Assembly: GCA_907163375.1 (NCBI GenBank)
Contig: CAJQUW010004409.1
Span: 159,484-223,483 of the forward strand
Reading direction: 5' to 3'
DNA: 64,000 nucleotides
Source of the DNA: Prostheceraeus crozeri
Taxonomy: Eukaryota; Platyhelminthes; Polycladida; Euryleptidae
Made by a program: the position numbers and the translations under genes. Numbering within the stretch: the stretch's first letter is position 1; each line of letters opens with the position of its first letter. Positions 45,880 through 58,244 of this stretch are shown in pieces. Below the pieces are notes generated by a model that saw nothing but the letters and a program-made list of their open reading frames with translations, ran no database searches and had not been told where the DNA came from.

Positions 45880-46260
45880 TGCAGGGTTTTTTTGTTCAAA
45901 AAATCAAATAGTCCTTAAAGGTTAGGTTCGTCTATTGTCACGGTGGCCAGAAGGCCCAAGGGGGGAAATTTTTGTAGTGGACAAATTTTCAAAAAACAAA
46001 TTTCAAAAATTTTAGCCGGTCCCTGAATATCACTAATCTCAAATTATGTACAATTTTCATGCTTAAATCATGAACGTCAAGGACACCAAAAATCATATAA
46101 GTTGAGAATATTCGAATTCATGAATTTTATTCCATCTGTCAGTGTGTTAAAATATATCAGGTGGACGAATAATATTTCTTTAAAAGTGGAAGAAACAAAA
46201 GTGGAAGAAGCCGCAAGAATATATCCCTCAATATCATATGAACGTAGTTTCACTACCCCC
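45880..46260 (+). repeat. Polinton left terminal inverted repeat
   Basis: The segment 46070-46255 matches the complement of about 61745-61915: aaggacaccaaaaatcat, ttgagaat, attcatgaattttat, aatatttctttaaaa, gaagaaac, aagaatatatcc and atgaacgtag all align in order. Weaker similarity extends outward to about 45885. Confidence 0.85.
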
Positions 46261-47479
46261 TCCCTTCTAACTTCTAGGGGTCCCGTCTGTACTTCGAGGG
46301 TCCCTTAAATAAGAAATTTTTTTTATTAAAAATGATCTAACATTTATGATGGTTAAAAAATTATATGGAACGCAAACTAAACAAAATTCGTCCTAAAGAA
46401 ATCGCAAAAGAATTAGGAATAAAGAATTTTCATGTTTCTAATGAGATGTCGTATGGACAATTCCTAAAATAGAATGCCACAGAAACATGCAGATCCCGGA
46501 ACTTAGTTGACTTCAAGTTTCTGCAAATTTCATACAAATCTTCATACGTCAGATTGAAAAAGGTTACATTGGTCAGCAGCGTTTTAAAATCATCAAGCTG
46601 AACTAATATTTTGACCGCCCGAGGCTGAGAACTATTGGTTCGACTCATACGTTTGCAACACAATTGGATGTACAAGAATTAATTGTACGGGAACTTTAAT
46701 ATTCGTGCAATTCAATTCACATTGCAATACTATTGTGGGCTATTTGGTGATACGTTTTGTACATATTACAAAAAGAGTACCATTTCTAGATATTATTTTA
46801 TGTGTTTAACTATCTATAACTCAAGCGAGAGCTAGCTACGCCACCTAAAGGTTAAAGCTCTGTTTTCTGTATTCATTTGGGGAGAAAAACGCCTCTGATA
46901 TTATTAGTATTTGTGTAGATTTATTTGATAGAGGTAAGGTTGGTGCTGATATCATATGGAATTGAGGGTTAGTTTATGGGTGGGTTTAGTTTATAGTCTA
47001 GTATATTTTTTGTAATATTTATATTTATTTTGTAAATTTTCTTTTGATATATTGGTATTTTATTGTAATATTCAAAGCACGTTTAAATCTCTACAATGGA
47101 ATAAAATTACTTTGTACGAACACAATTAATCCACAAATCAATAAGCATAATACACACATCACTCCCACTAAAGATATCAACATCCAATTTCCAAAATGAC
47201 CATATTTGGATCTACCTAACAACAATTATAATATGATAAAAAAAGTAATAAAACAACCAGTTTCAATCCATATGTATCCCACATTATCTTAAATCTTATT
47301 CATAATTAAATCGATAAGTTTAATTACGTATGCAAACAACAAAAATTCTTTAATACCAAAACCCACAAACCTTTTCAAATTAATTCTTATATTTAAATAT
47401 TCTAGAACTCTATCTCGCAATCTTAATTTCGGCTTACTTTTCTGCGAAATTCGATTACTCTCATGCACATTATAGTTCT
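46261..47479. other. Polinton interior, unassigned
   Basis: AT-rich. An 81-codon minus-strand frame (46430-46675), with VQLDDFKTLLTNVTFFNLTY, could be a real small gene but is not recognised. A GC-rich patch with tagctacgccacctaaaggt lies at 46830-46850. Confidence 0.35.
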
Positions 47480-47985
47480 CGAATATTCTTTCGTACTAAA
47501 TCTCAGGTCCTCAAAGCTTCTTTGGAGTTCTTCAATACCAGAATGGGAACTTTATTAGTGTACCTTCTACCACTCCTGTGATATTTTTTAACCATTTATG
47601 ATTGTCTTTCTCATTTACAATTTCTTGAATAATTATTTGTTAACGACCGATTGAATTCTTTCTATCTCTTCGTCCTTCCACTGCATTGTTCAGATGAATA
47701 AACGAGCCGTGGCGAGACTTTCGGCTGTTTCAAATTGTGGCTGGAACGTTTCGTTATAAAATTCCGATCCTGTTATCTACAAACAATTTCCTTGGCTTTC
47801 TATTACTTTCTTTAAAAGATTTCTTCAAACGGACATATTTAACTGATAACCCACTTTATTTTTTAAAAGGCTTTACCAAGCGTATCCGTGTATATAAATC
47901 TATAACGGTCAATGCGTATTTGTAGTCCTTTCTTTCGCATTTAATTAATATCAGCATCCAAGTAAGCATATTTTATTACATACAT
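47480..47985 (-). pseudogene. Polinton integrase (retroviral type), broken
   Basis: On the minus strand, frame shifting, this encodes the integrase core: KDYKYALTVIDLYTR (first aspartate, about 47886-47930), SFKESNRKPRKLFVDN then GSEFYNET in another frame (second aspartate, about 47730-47820), a degraded region where the glutamate should be, and DNHKWLKNI then a VLKNSKEAL-like stretch, matching the C-terminal YNN...TPKEA part of Polinton integrases. It would join the element to host DNA. The N-terminal zinc-binding part is not seen. At least three frameshifts are needed to read it through. Confidence 0.85.
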
Positions 47986-48045
47986 TTAACTTTCAATAAA
48001 TATTTATACGCCTTCTGTATCTTATGATTTGCAGACGCGGTAAGG

Positions 48046-48160
48046 TTCGAGCGTTGCTCTCAGAGTTTTGATTCGAGCGTTGGCGCTCAGAGTTTTTAGT
48101 TCGAGCGTTGCGACTCAGAGTTATTATTCGAAGCTGTTCCCAGACAGCTTAGCTGTCATC
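48046..48160. repeat. Cluster of four short hairpins
   Basis: Three tandem units of 26-28 bases begin TTCGAGCGTTG (48046, 48072, 48100) and continue to CTCAGAGTT. Each can fold, the second perfectly as GAGCG-ttgg-CGCTC. A fourth hairpin follows, AAGCTGT-tcccag-ACAGCTT. They sit upstream of the integrase frame. Confidence 0.75.
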
Positions 48161-48269
48161 AGTAAACCCTGGCCGAATAATATTTTAGCGTGGTAAAGGG
48201 CTTTCTAACAAACTTTCTTCAATTTTTCTCTAAAATGTATGATTTTGAATATTATCTAAATTCATGAAT

Positions 48270-48440
48270 CATCTCTTATCATCTTCATGACGAGATTTTA
48301 GGTCAATGTATTCGGTTAAGCAATGCTTGCCGTATGCTGCGGCTTCGTACTCTAATTTTTCGTTATTCACCTGTTTTCGGGATTATTATCTCATCTAGTC
48401 TTATATTCGTAATCGAGTTTCCTGGACCAGTATAAGATTG
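48270..48440 (-). pseudogene. Possible PLA2-like capsid segment
   Basis: Minus-strand reading gives SYTGPGNSI (about 48413-48437) and, after a frameshift, EYEAAAYGKHCLTEYIDLKS and RHEDDKR (about 48270-48350). The order, a YxGPG calcium-loop-like motif followed by an AY motif and a DLKxRHxxDK-like stretch, recalls the phospholipase A2 domain of parvovirus-type capsid proteins and similar proteins in Polinton or adintovirus elements. The catalytic HD is not clearly present. This is a tentative call. Confidence 0.35.
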
Positions 48441-51036
48441 ACAAGAAGATGTTTTTCTTTCGAATATTTACTCCAAATAAATCCGTAAAGTTTGCTATGT
48501 TTTTGTATGTCACCACCGAGGTAGTTAGCCAAACTTTTGTTTGTCGTCGTTACCTATTCATGAAATTTTACAAGTTTGAAGTTTTTATTTTTTTTTATAG
48601 TATAATTCATATATCTAGATTAGAATATTTTAATTTAGGTTAAATTTTCCGAGAATTTTGTAGAATTCATTTTAAAAGATAAAAAAAGATTTAAAGTATA
48701 AAATAAAAAATTGTTTTACGAAAAGACCAAAGTTCTGAGTTATTACCTATCATACTAGGAACTTAGATATTTCCAGAACCATCTTTAGTTTCTTTAATTG
48801 CAATTATCATCAACATGTGGAGAAGTATTTTTTAAGGAACTCGTTTTCCTCATTCAGACTAATTTGAATTTACGAATAATATTATTCTACTATTCCTTCT
48901 CGCCCTAGCAACTTTCTCGTAACCTCTGTTAGGACGTTTTTTGTTCTTCGAATGCTGGCCGTCTCTGATTTATATTTTTATATACTGCTTGGAACAATAC
49001 ACTGTCCCACCTGCAACACTTCCTGCACTGCTATGCCACATATTATTAGTGGATTACGGGAGTATAACCGGCCAGGCTGTGCGCCTGTATGTAATATTCT
49101 CTTTCATTGTTTTCTTTTTTTTAATTTTTTGGTAATCGTTATAGTTTGAGGGGGTATTTTTTGGTCATCAATATTACTAATTTTTAATTCAAAAGTTGTG
49201 ATTATTATATACTTTTCTGCTTGCGACTGTTTTAATATAAATAAGTTTATGTTACGAAAATTTTAAAGTGAAGAATTTTTAATCTATTCTATTATGGAAA
49301 ATTATTTTAATGGTACGAATAAAAATTTTAATCTATCTTGTTATCAAAATTTTAAGGTTACCCAAAAATTTTAATCTATCTAGTTATCAAAATTTTAATT
49401 TCAAAAAAATTATATTTAATTAAACGATACGGAATCATGGGCTTTAGGCATATCGGACCAAAGTTCCTAAGGTTTACTAACCGGATCCGAGACAACTTCC
49501 CCATTAAGAAATTCAAGTAGATTTTGTTTCATCTCTAGCAATTAACCATTAAGCCACAATGAAGTTGTGTAATTTCGTTCTTCAAATATTATGTGTTACG
49601 ATCTCAGACCGAGTCTTGATAATATCGTCAGATGGTCCGTTAATCGGATACATAAAACAGGAGTTAAAGTCTCCAATCTCAATGGAGTTAATTGGTGGTT
49701 CTACTCCAAGATTCTATAGCAAAGATTTCGATAAGAATCATTTCGCCTTGCCGTAAAGTGAATTATTGCTATCGTAAAATCATAATGGATCAATTGGATA
49801 AACGGGGCTTGATTTTAATGAGACTGTAATCTTCGAATTGTAGTAAGATAAAAAGATTGTTGTGTCTTTTCAAAACTTGAGAATATTTATTGAAATGTAG
49901 TTAATAATTATCTTGGTGGATTCGCAGTTCTAGTAAAAATGCCAGTTAATATCTTTGGTTCGAAAAAGTTACTGAACTAGCAGTACGCGTTAGAAAAGAA
50001 ACTGGAATTGGTTGTTAGTATTTAATCTTTTTGCAATAGCTGTTTAACCTCTAAACGAGGAGGAATATGCTTTATCCACCATTCAAGTCGTATCAATTTT
50101 AATTTTCGTTTGGCCAGCTTACCAAAAAAGTTTTTGCATTATTTGCTGTGTTCATGAATTATTAATTTAAATTTTAGATTGTTATTATATTTTTCTGATT
50201 CTAATTAGACGAATTTATGGGATGATCAATGTCATATTTAGCTGTCTGGTGTGACTTTGTTTGTTTATTGCAATCGTCTTCTTTATAGACGTCATTATTT
50301 GGTTTTATTAAATGTTTATGCAATATTATGTCTACATCTTTCGCAATTACATAGGGCTTCGGTGCCTGGCGTGAGTTTAATATCATCTAACAATGTATAA
50401 TACATCTGGTGTTTCAGTGGATAACAAACCTTCGAGTGCATTCTTTTTTTTATTTCTACCTTTGTTACAAACTAAGGCAGGTTTCTTTTAAACCTGAGAA
50501 TCACTTAGTTGTTTCTATATTTGAGTTGGCAACATCTAAAACGCATTGTGTAAAGTAAAGCTTGAAAAAATTTTATTCTCTAGTGCAATATTTATTCGGG
50601 ATGCTGGGGTATGGTGGTGTATATTTGGGCTCTACTCGATCTAATATTTTCAACAGTGGGTATAAAGGTTCAGGGTAGATATAAATTACTCTGCTGATTT
50701 CACTATCAATATTTCTAATCTCCCCTGGTTGTTCGCTTAGGGAAGATTCCGGGATTCAAGCAATTCGTATAGAGTCATTCTTTTTTTGATGTAACTGACT
50801 TACGGAGGTTCGTCTATTCTATTTTGTTATGTTCGATAAGAGCGAAAACATTTTTTATATAAAATATAATTTTGACTTTTTGGTTTTTTTCTCACAGACA
50901 AAAATAAATTTTACCAAAATATAATTTTAGCATTTCAACCAAAAAAAATTTTTACCAAAATACTATTGCTAAAAAATTTTTCTAAAAAATTTTGCTAAAA
51001 AAAAATTTTACTAAAAGACAGAACTTTAGAATTTTG
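48441..51036. other. Polinton interior, unassigned coding-like DNA
   Basis: No gene could be assigned. A 65-codon plus frame (49559-49756, with SDGPLIGYIKQELKSP) and a 61-codon minus frame (50201-50386) look hydrophilic and protein-like. At 48.9-49.1 kb the minus strand has a basic segment, KKRPNRGYEKVARARR, that could be a DNA-binding core protein. These may be broken capsid or accessory genes. Confidence 0.3.
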
Positions 51037-51070
51037 CTAAACCAGCTCCGCTTACAGCTTGCTGGTTTAG
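51037..51070. terminator. GC-rich hairpin in Polinton interior
   Basis: CTAAACCAGC (51037-51046) and GCTGGTTTAG (51061-51070) pair perfectly around a 14-base loop. It lies in AT-rich DNA and resembles the other hairpins in this element. A terminator role is a guess. Confidence 0.4.
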
Positions 51071-53337
51071 ACCGATAGGTTGCTACGCCACGCCATTTCG
51101 CTTATTCTTCTAGGGTGTTTTTATATTTTTTTATTTTCATTATGTTTTACTATTGATACGACTCTAACCTCAAGTTGCCCCTACAGCTATGTTAGCATTT
51201 TTGTTTTGTTGTTCCGCTGAAAGTTTTTTAAATGTTTAGGTTCTTCGATATCATTCCTATGTTTACGAATAGCTTCTAGTGTGTTTTATATTCGGTTTGG
51301 GAGACTTGTCAGCTGTGGATATTGCACTGCGGTACTACCTAATAGCACTGCTGCTTTTGGCTCAGAATTGGGTTAATCAAATCTTTTTATTTTTATTGAA
51401 GGTAACGATTCTCCAATACCAGAAAAGGATGCAACCCCTTCGTTTTTGGAACGGGCTCCTGCGGTCCTAGGAACTTTTGTGTTCCAAAGTTTCTACTCTT
51501 GCTAATGGTACACAGTTTGCTTGAGGGATGGTTCATGAAGAAATTTTATGTATTTGATGCAAAATGTTTGAAGATTGTTGTGACAAATTAGATCATGTTT
51601 TAGGATTACAAAGTTGACTTTTGGGTTAAATATCTACGTGTGTTACAGATGTTTCTTGTGTATGGACCAAACAACTTCGGAGTAAATTTATTATTTGACT
51701 TTTGGCACTATCTATTGCGTCAAGCAGCGTGTGGATGTACTTAGTAATGTCTGTTCGTTTATTATTGCATTTTCATCCTGAATCAATCTTTCACCGCCGT
51801 TTAAGTGTAAATTTAACTAATTTTAAATCATCTAATTGCTTTTGAACAGAATCTAACTGTGCTTTATTGGACGTAGTAGTTGCTGTAATTGTGCTTTAAG
51901 TCTTTTGCTTATTGAGATGTTCATGATGGTCCATGTGATCTTCTTTTTCGATTAAGTGAGTGTTACTCCATTTATATTATCTATTCATCTTTTTCTGTGG
52001 TTGTGTAAGGTTAGTATCTTAATTCTTCAACACTTTTTTGGGAATGTAGGTTGTAACGGCAGTTATATTTTTTTTTATATTCTTTCAGGAAGTTGTTTTC
52101 TATTTTCTTCTCTATTGGGCTTGGTACTTTTTCTGATGTGTATTGTAATGACTGCAGATTTGAACTTGATAGAAAGTTATATTAAAATTTTTGATTTTGT
52201 TCAGAAATTCTTTTTAAAAAGTGTTGCTTATATCCTTCTTCTACTCCTATCCCTTTTTTATCTAAGTTTAATATGTGTCGTTGGATTGATTTGGTCATTA
52301 AGGTTGCAAACTTGTATAGTCATGCATATGTGAACAAAACATCGTTTATATATTTTTCTTTTAAGTCAATTGATACTGTGTATCAACAGATTTTTATTTG
52401 TTATACTCTGTATTTTGTTGCGAACAAGAAAGATCTGGGACCATTGAAAACTTCGCCAGTTTTCAAAAATTATGTTCCTCTATCTCTATTTCTAATTCAC
52501 TGATTATTCGGATAAATGCACCTCCACCATATTGGTATCAGCATTTTTTATTTAAAAGAAATAAAAGTTTTTCTAATAAAATATAAAAAAAATAAAATTT
52601 TTTTTTTAATAAAATAAAAAATTGAAAATCCAAATTTAAAAAAGTTGTATTCGCCCGACATCATCACTTATATTCTTATTCGACGTATCAACGGGATTTG
52701 AAAATACATGTTTTGATAATAATAATAATCCATGTAAATAGAAGTTGAATATTTGTGTTGAATTACATCCGAAATATTTAGAGGAACAGAACAAAAGGGT
52801 TTTTACCTTCTATAGAAACTAATTATTGTTATTTCCGAACCCATTAGTTAAATTATGGATTATTGGTTAGTAAAATATAATGGATGTATCTTATGTGGAA
52901 TAAAATAGAAGAGAATTATGGTTTATAATAGGTCTTAATTATGTTTTAATTAGATGTAATAGAGCAGTGTTACCAATAGTTAATACTGATTGGATAGAAA
53001 CTAAAATTATTTATATATCAATATTAAGAATAGTTAAAAAATTAAATCTTTTTCGGAAAAAAAAATAGATTATTTGTTGACGATCAAAATCAATTTAACA
53101 TCACGATAGTATAAAACATAATCAAAATTATTTGATCAAGTTATTATAAGACACAATTTATAAACAAAAACATAAGTAATACCGCAAAGTAATTATGATG
53201 ACGATACGTAATTGGAATTATATTCAAACTTAAATAATAATTTGTTAAAATCTTCCATAATGGCTTAGCGCATAAAGTAAAAAAGTATATGTTCAACACT
53301 ATACTATGTAACAATGACCCTTACATCAAAAAATTCT
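51071..53337. other. Polinton interior, unassigned
   Basis: The plus strand has a 125-codon hydrophobic frame (51956-52333), but the same DNA on the minus strand reads as a lysine- and asparagine-rich protein-like segment (ILNLDKKGIGVEEGYKQHFL), with few interruptions. The minus-strand reading seems more likely to be the coding one. Function unknown. Confidence 0.3.
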
Positions 53338-53367
53338 GAACCGAAGGTTCTAAAGGGCTTTTGGCCC
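53338..53367. terminator. Double hairpin in Polinton interior
   Basis: GAACC-gaa-GGTTC (53338-53350) is followed directly by GGGC-ttttg-GCCC (53355-53367). The GAACCGAAGGTTCTA string recurs at 54712-54726. Role unknown. Confidence 0.4.
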
Positions 53368-54299
53368 ATCGAATGGATTCTTATGATAATGAAGTGTAGT
53401 CTGTAACATCTGAAAAAGGTGTAAATGGTAAAAAATGATTATTAAAAATATGTAGTAATTATAAGAATTTGATCTAAATTTCCAATTTCTTAAAATGAAA
53501 ATAATAATGATTGTTTTATAAATTAAAAAAAAAGTAAAAAAGTTAAGATACTGTTTATCTTATATTGTCTGGTCTACATATGTTAAATGAGGAGTTACAT
53601 CGATAATCTAATTTATTATCATTTACTCATCTTTAATAAACTAAAAACGTGATTCATATTATGGTGTGTTTATTTAAATTTCCAAAGAGATCAAAGACCA
53701 GATATTTTTTCTCTATATTATATTATATATTATCAGATAAAAAATGTACTTTAGATTATATATTCTAATAAGAGAATGGTATCCTATCTGGAGAGGGAAT
53801 CTCTATACCAAAAAGTCATAATTTATGATGATGAAGAAACAATTTATGATGTTGAATGATGATGAATCAATAGTTAGTGAAAGTAAATTTAAATTATATT
53901 TTTGAATAAAACATTATATGATGAAATACTTAATATGATGAAAACTTAATGGTGATAAAGAAAAAAATAACTAGAAGAACGTGAAATATATAATAATATA
54001 AAATAACACTCAAGTCCTAGATATTAGAATGTTTTATCATCTATAATTAAAACGACAAATTTTTTCCTCCTAAAATAATAAAAAAATAGGAAAATACCAA
54101 TTTTATTGTGTCTTATGTAAAAAAAGTTTCAAATCAAAAAGAAGTTATCAAATCTCATTTAAATAGTAAAATATGCTATTTACAAAATGTAGAGAACGAG
54201 GTTTAAAAAAAAAAAAAACAATGAAGGAAATATATAAAATTACAATAGTTATATTAAAACTATCTAGAATAAACACATTGCCTACTGATAATAAAAGTT
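53368..54299. other. Polinton interior, unassigned AT-rich DNA
   Basis: Very AT-rich, with short fragments that read as hydrophilic protein on the plus strand but no recognised gene. Confidence 0.3.
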
Positions 54300-54470
54300 A
54301 CAACCCCCCCCCACACACCCCCCCTCCACCACCCCCCCCCCCCCCCCCACCCCCCCCCCCGCGCCCCCCCCGCCCCAACCCCCGCTAAGCAGCCGTCCCA
54401 CCTCAACCCCAACCCACGAACACCCCCCACACACTCCCCCAATCCACCAGCACACCCCGAACCCCCCCAG
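54300..54470. repeat. C-rich low-complexity tract
   Basis: Long runs of C broken by A, G or T, about 170 bases, in otherwise AT-rich DNA. The complement would be G-rich and could form quadruplexes. Runs of this kind also arise from consensus errors in long-read assemblies. Confidence 0.7.
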
Positions 54471-54949
54471 AAAATGTTTGAATGATTATTCACATCGAAT
54501 ATAAAAAATTGTTTTTAATAGTGAAGATAGAGCCCCACTCACCAAACCGACAGGATTCTAAGGGCTTACCCGCCCGTACCCCAGATGTAGCATATTTATG
54601 ATAGCCGGGATTACTGATGAATTTAAACGAAATAGATGAATTAAACGGAATTAAAAAAACAGATGAAGCGGTCACAGATATAAAAAATATTTATTTAATC
54701 AGTTCCAGTGCGAACCGAAGGTTCTAGGCTTCGCCCGTTTGAACAAAATGAAACCGATGAAACTTTTTATAATGTTTTTTGAAATTTTTGAAAAAACTTT
54801 TTATAATATATTTATAGAAATCATTTCAGAGGCGCAACCAGCAGAGAAATACAAACGGGGGGGAAGTCAACTGATGGGGGTGACATTAATTAGAGAAAAA
54901 AGACGCATATTATCGACCTATTATGAAAAGAAATGCTAACTTAAACCAT

Positions 54950-55822
54950 AAACTAAGGATTGGCCATGGATTTGCCAGGACAATTGCAAAGATGTCCAGC
55001 TTACCAGTGAACTCGGACTCAGGAACGCAGACCCCAGCTATCGATGACCCATCTACTCAACTGAAGATGACTCCGATGACTGGGAGTAGGAACTGAGAGC
55101 CAGTCACACACAACAGCCAGACGCCCGAAGAGAGTGACCGAGGAAGACGTTACAAACCCAGAGGCGACAAACTCAAGTGAACACCTTTCACTTGAGGAAA
55201 CACTAGCAGCAGTTAAGAAAGATTCATCAGACTACAACCGTCAGTTCCATTCTACAGAAGACGCAATACCATCATATCACCGAACCTTGAGCAGCTAGTC
55301 GTAACAAAAACGTGTCCAGAGAAGAAGTAGACCAGTCCATAGATAGCTTCTTACTGAAGTGATCTAAGGAACTCATATCCTTAAGTGCTTCTTTACAACA
55401 ATTTTCCGTAACGATTTGGGGGGGGGGGGGTTTATTATCGATTTGTTTTTTATGTGACTCGTCTTATTATCGCATTTGCTTTCCTGTCGACTCGTAATTG
55501 GCAACAAAAAAATACATTTCTCAACCCATTGTTTTATTTACCAATGCAAGGTAATTTTATCGGTAAAGTGTATACATGGTACAGAAAATATACAACTTTG
55601 CATGAAGTAAAGACTACAATGTACAAATATATAGATACTCGCAACAAATATCACATAAACAAACAAACATCCACCATGTACGAGTGCGTATTTGGTTAAT
55701 ACATGTCTGCAACGCATCTTAAGATGAGTACTCAAGACACCTAAAGACTAAACCGGCCACCCCTCTAAACTGGCCATTATTTCCGGTACGGCCGGTGGCC
55801 GGTTTACAGAAGTTTCACTGTA
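54950..55822 (+). mobile_element. Tigger/pogo-like transposon remnant
   Basis: The right terminus, read as complement, begins cagtgaaacttctgtaaacc, the CAGTG-type end of Tigger/pogo elements, next to a TA at 55820. Inside that end is a 13-bp inverted pair, TAAACCGGCCACC and GGTGGCCGGTTTA (about 55748-55805). At about 54957-55400 a frameshifted transposase C-terminus includes SLEETLAAVKKDSSDY, like the acidic tail of Tigger/CENP-B-type proteins. The catalytic part and the left end are missing or not recognised. Confidence 0.65.
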
Positions 55823-55825
55823 TAT

Positions 55826-58065
55826 AGAGGTGCAGCACATAATTCTTGTAATCTTAATGCTAATAAATTTAAATATAACTTTGTTCCTTTATATTTCTAT
55901 AATGGTTCTAAATATGATTTCCATCTAGTAATGAAATGATTTATTTTCCATCTGAAAAATTACAACAACAACAAATAAATGGACGATGTAAAACAGAAGA
56001 AGAATATTTTTCAATGCAATTAAAGGGTGTTTGCAGTTCTGAATTTTGGATGCAGTTTAGATTGTGTTTTACCTCCTTATTCATTGGTAGAATGTTATGG
56101 GAAAAACTTTGAAATCTGAACAATGTAAAATATTAAATAAATATAAATTTAATAACCTTTAAAAGGAATCATTTTCCGTATGAGTATATTTAACTTGGTA
56201 GATTTTAAATATCTGGAATAAAATGTATGGAAGAAGGAACAACTCTTTCCTCCAATAAATAAATTTAAATCAACATTAAAACAATCATAAATTATCTGAC
56301 GAAGACTATGCAGAAGCTGAAAAAAATTGGAGAGAGTTAAATTGCGTAAAGACAATGTATGATTATAACAATGAAATATCTACAGATAGATGTATTAATA
56401 CTAGCTGATCTTTTTGTAAAACTTTCGTGATATGTGTTTAGAATATTACGGAATAGATCCCATGTTTATTGTGATTCTACACCAGGTTTAACATGGTTAG
56501 CAGGATTAAAACATACAAATGTTAAACTTAAACATTATAAAGGAAAAAAATACATATGATAAATTATGATTTTTTGAATCTGGAATTAGAGGTGAGTTTC
56601 ATCAGTTTTAAGGTAATAGATATAGTTTTAAATGTTATACATAAGAAATGTAAATAACACAAGAATATGGTATAATGAAACCTTTTATCTACCAGAAGAA
56701 ATATAGAAAAAATATTTGAATTCGTTCGAACGAAACGAGTAAGGAGTATGAAACGAATATAAAGCAATTGATGATTCATGAGAGAAAACTATTTGTTATA
56801 TTATGATTTTTAAGTAGCTTATATTCTTCCTTGCTTGATACAAGAATTACCAACAGGTGAAATGTCATCGGTGTAATATTTCTAGATTATCAAAAAACAT
56901 ATGATGGAAATTATATTCATAGGTTTATAATATATGAAGTTGATTTAGTAGAATACCCTGATGAAATTAAAGATACTAACAATAATATTTTCCATTTCTG
57001 TCCCGAAAACAAAATTCCTAATATAGAAGATTTTTCAGATTATCTAAAAATCTTTAATTCCTAAAAAATACAGACAACAAAAAAACATTATGTTAAACAC
57101 AAAGCAATAAAGGAAAGTATGTTGTTGAAGGAAGAATGCTAGTTTGGTATTTAGAAGATCTGGAATGGATTCTCACCAAAATACAAAGAAAACTATTTTA
57201 TAATAAATCTAGTTTGGTTAAAAATTATAATAGAGTTCATATATTGAAAAACGCAAAATAGCTAAAAGAAATAAAGATGATTTTGGAAACGTGTTCTTCA
57301 AATTAATGAATAATGCATTTTATGGTAAGACTTTAGAAAATGTGCGTAATAGACAAAATATTGAAATAGTTTATGATAAAGATAGGTTTCAAATTTTAAC
57401 AAGGAAACCTACATATAAAAGAACTACTAGATTTAGTGATGAACTATGGGCTGTACATTTACGTCGAATCAGCGTAAAACATGATAAGTTTAATTTCAAT
57501 TGGTTTTCATCAATATTAGAAATAGATAAACTATTTTAGATGGTGGTATAGATTTATATGTTGTTTATGTAGCACCTGCTTAGGGGCAAAAACTAATTAA
57601 ATTACACTGTTAACAAGATACCGATTCTTTGTTCTTAGAATTAACAATACCGTATAATTCTACACTTGATGAAGAAATTTAATTAAATAAAAGATAGTTA
57701 TTGCATCCTTCTGATGGTTATGTAAAGTAAATAAGATGAATTAGAAGGAAAATGTTAATTTTCATAACATGAAGCTTATATTTTTAAAATGCTAATGTTA
57801 CTTGTTTATGATACAACTAATATTATTAAATACCACAATAAAAACATTAAAAGGAATTCATCAAAGGCATCATTGGCTAGATATACAAATAACATTTCAA
57901 GATTATAAAAATGCATTATTTAATAATGAAATAAAAACAGACATGTAATTATAGACTTATTTCAAAAAAAAACATAACATGTATTATAAAAGAAGAACAT
58001 AATTAGCTATTAGATCCATTTGATGATAAAAGAAAAATTTTCACCCTGTGATGGACATAACTACT
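55826..58065 (+). pseudogene. Protein-primed-type family B DNA polymerase, broken
   Basis: The replicative polymerase of the element, seen in several frames. In order: the exonuclease II motif in FYNGSKYDFHLVMK (about 55890-55936); FRDMCLEYYGIDP and STPGLTW (56424-56500); motif A in FLDYQKTYDG (about 56880); VDLVEYPDE and HFCPENKIPN (56940-57020); motif B in FFKLMNNAFYGKTLENVRNR (57291-57360, inside an 82-codon open frame); motif C as DTDS (57617-57628) in a shifted frame; and a C-terminal DYKNALFNNE then DPFDDKR (about 57890-58035). It is the family (PF03175-like) found in Polintons, adintoviruses and linear plasmids. The catalytic aspartates are kept, while many small indels break the frame. 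The N-terminal part is lost or lies beyond the Tigger insertion. Confidence 0.9.
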
Positions 58066-58208
58066 GAACCTTTTTTAATTTTCTAATTTCTAAGATAGAC
58101 AAAGTTTGATATATATATATATATAAAGATAAAATAATATTGTAAACACTAATATTTGTTATATTTTTTGTTCGACTCAGTAAACAAATCTTACTATCAG
58201 AGTTTCAG

Positions 58209-58244
58209 TCGGGGGGGCGGAAGCCCCTCGAGGTCGAAGCCTAG
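58209..58244. terminator. GC-rich hairpin between convergent genes
   Basis: GGGG-cggaag-CCCC, followed by CTCGAGG and CGAAGCCTAG, lies between the 3' ends of the plus-strand polymerase and the minus-strand ATPase. The position suggests a transcription end signal for both, by inference. Confidence 0.45.

Noticed and set aside
48046-48125. CRISPR-like or attachment-site repeat
   Set aside because: Three short contiguous hairpin units with no spacers, inside a Polinton.
51956-52333. 125-codon hydrophobic plus-strand frame resembling a membrane protein
   Set aside because: T-rich DNA yields such frames by chance; the minus strand of the same DNA looks more protein-like.
54260-54493. Minus-strand Gly/Trp/Val-rich frame
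   Set aside because: It is only the translation of the C-rich tract and has no independent coding signal.
55748-55805. Polinton gene-border hairpin
   Set aside because: The inverted pair belongs to the Tigger terminus, which explains it better.
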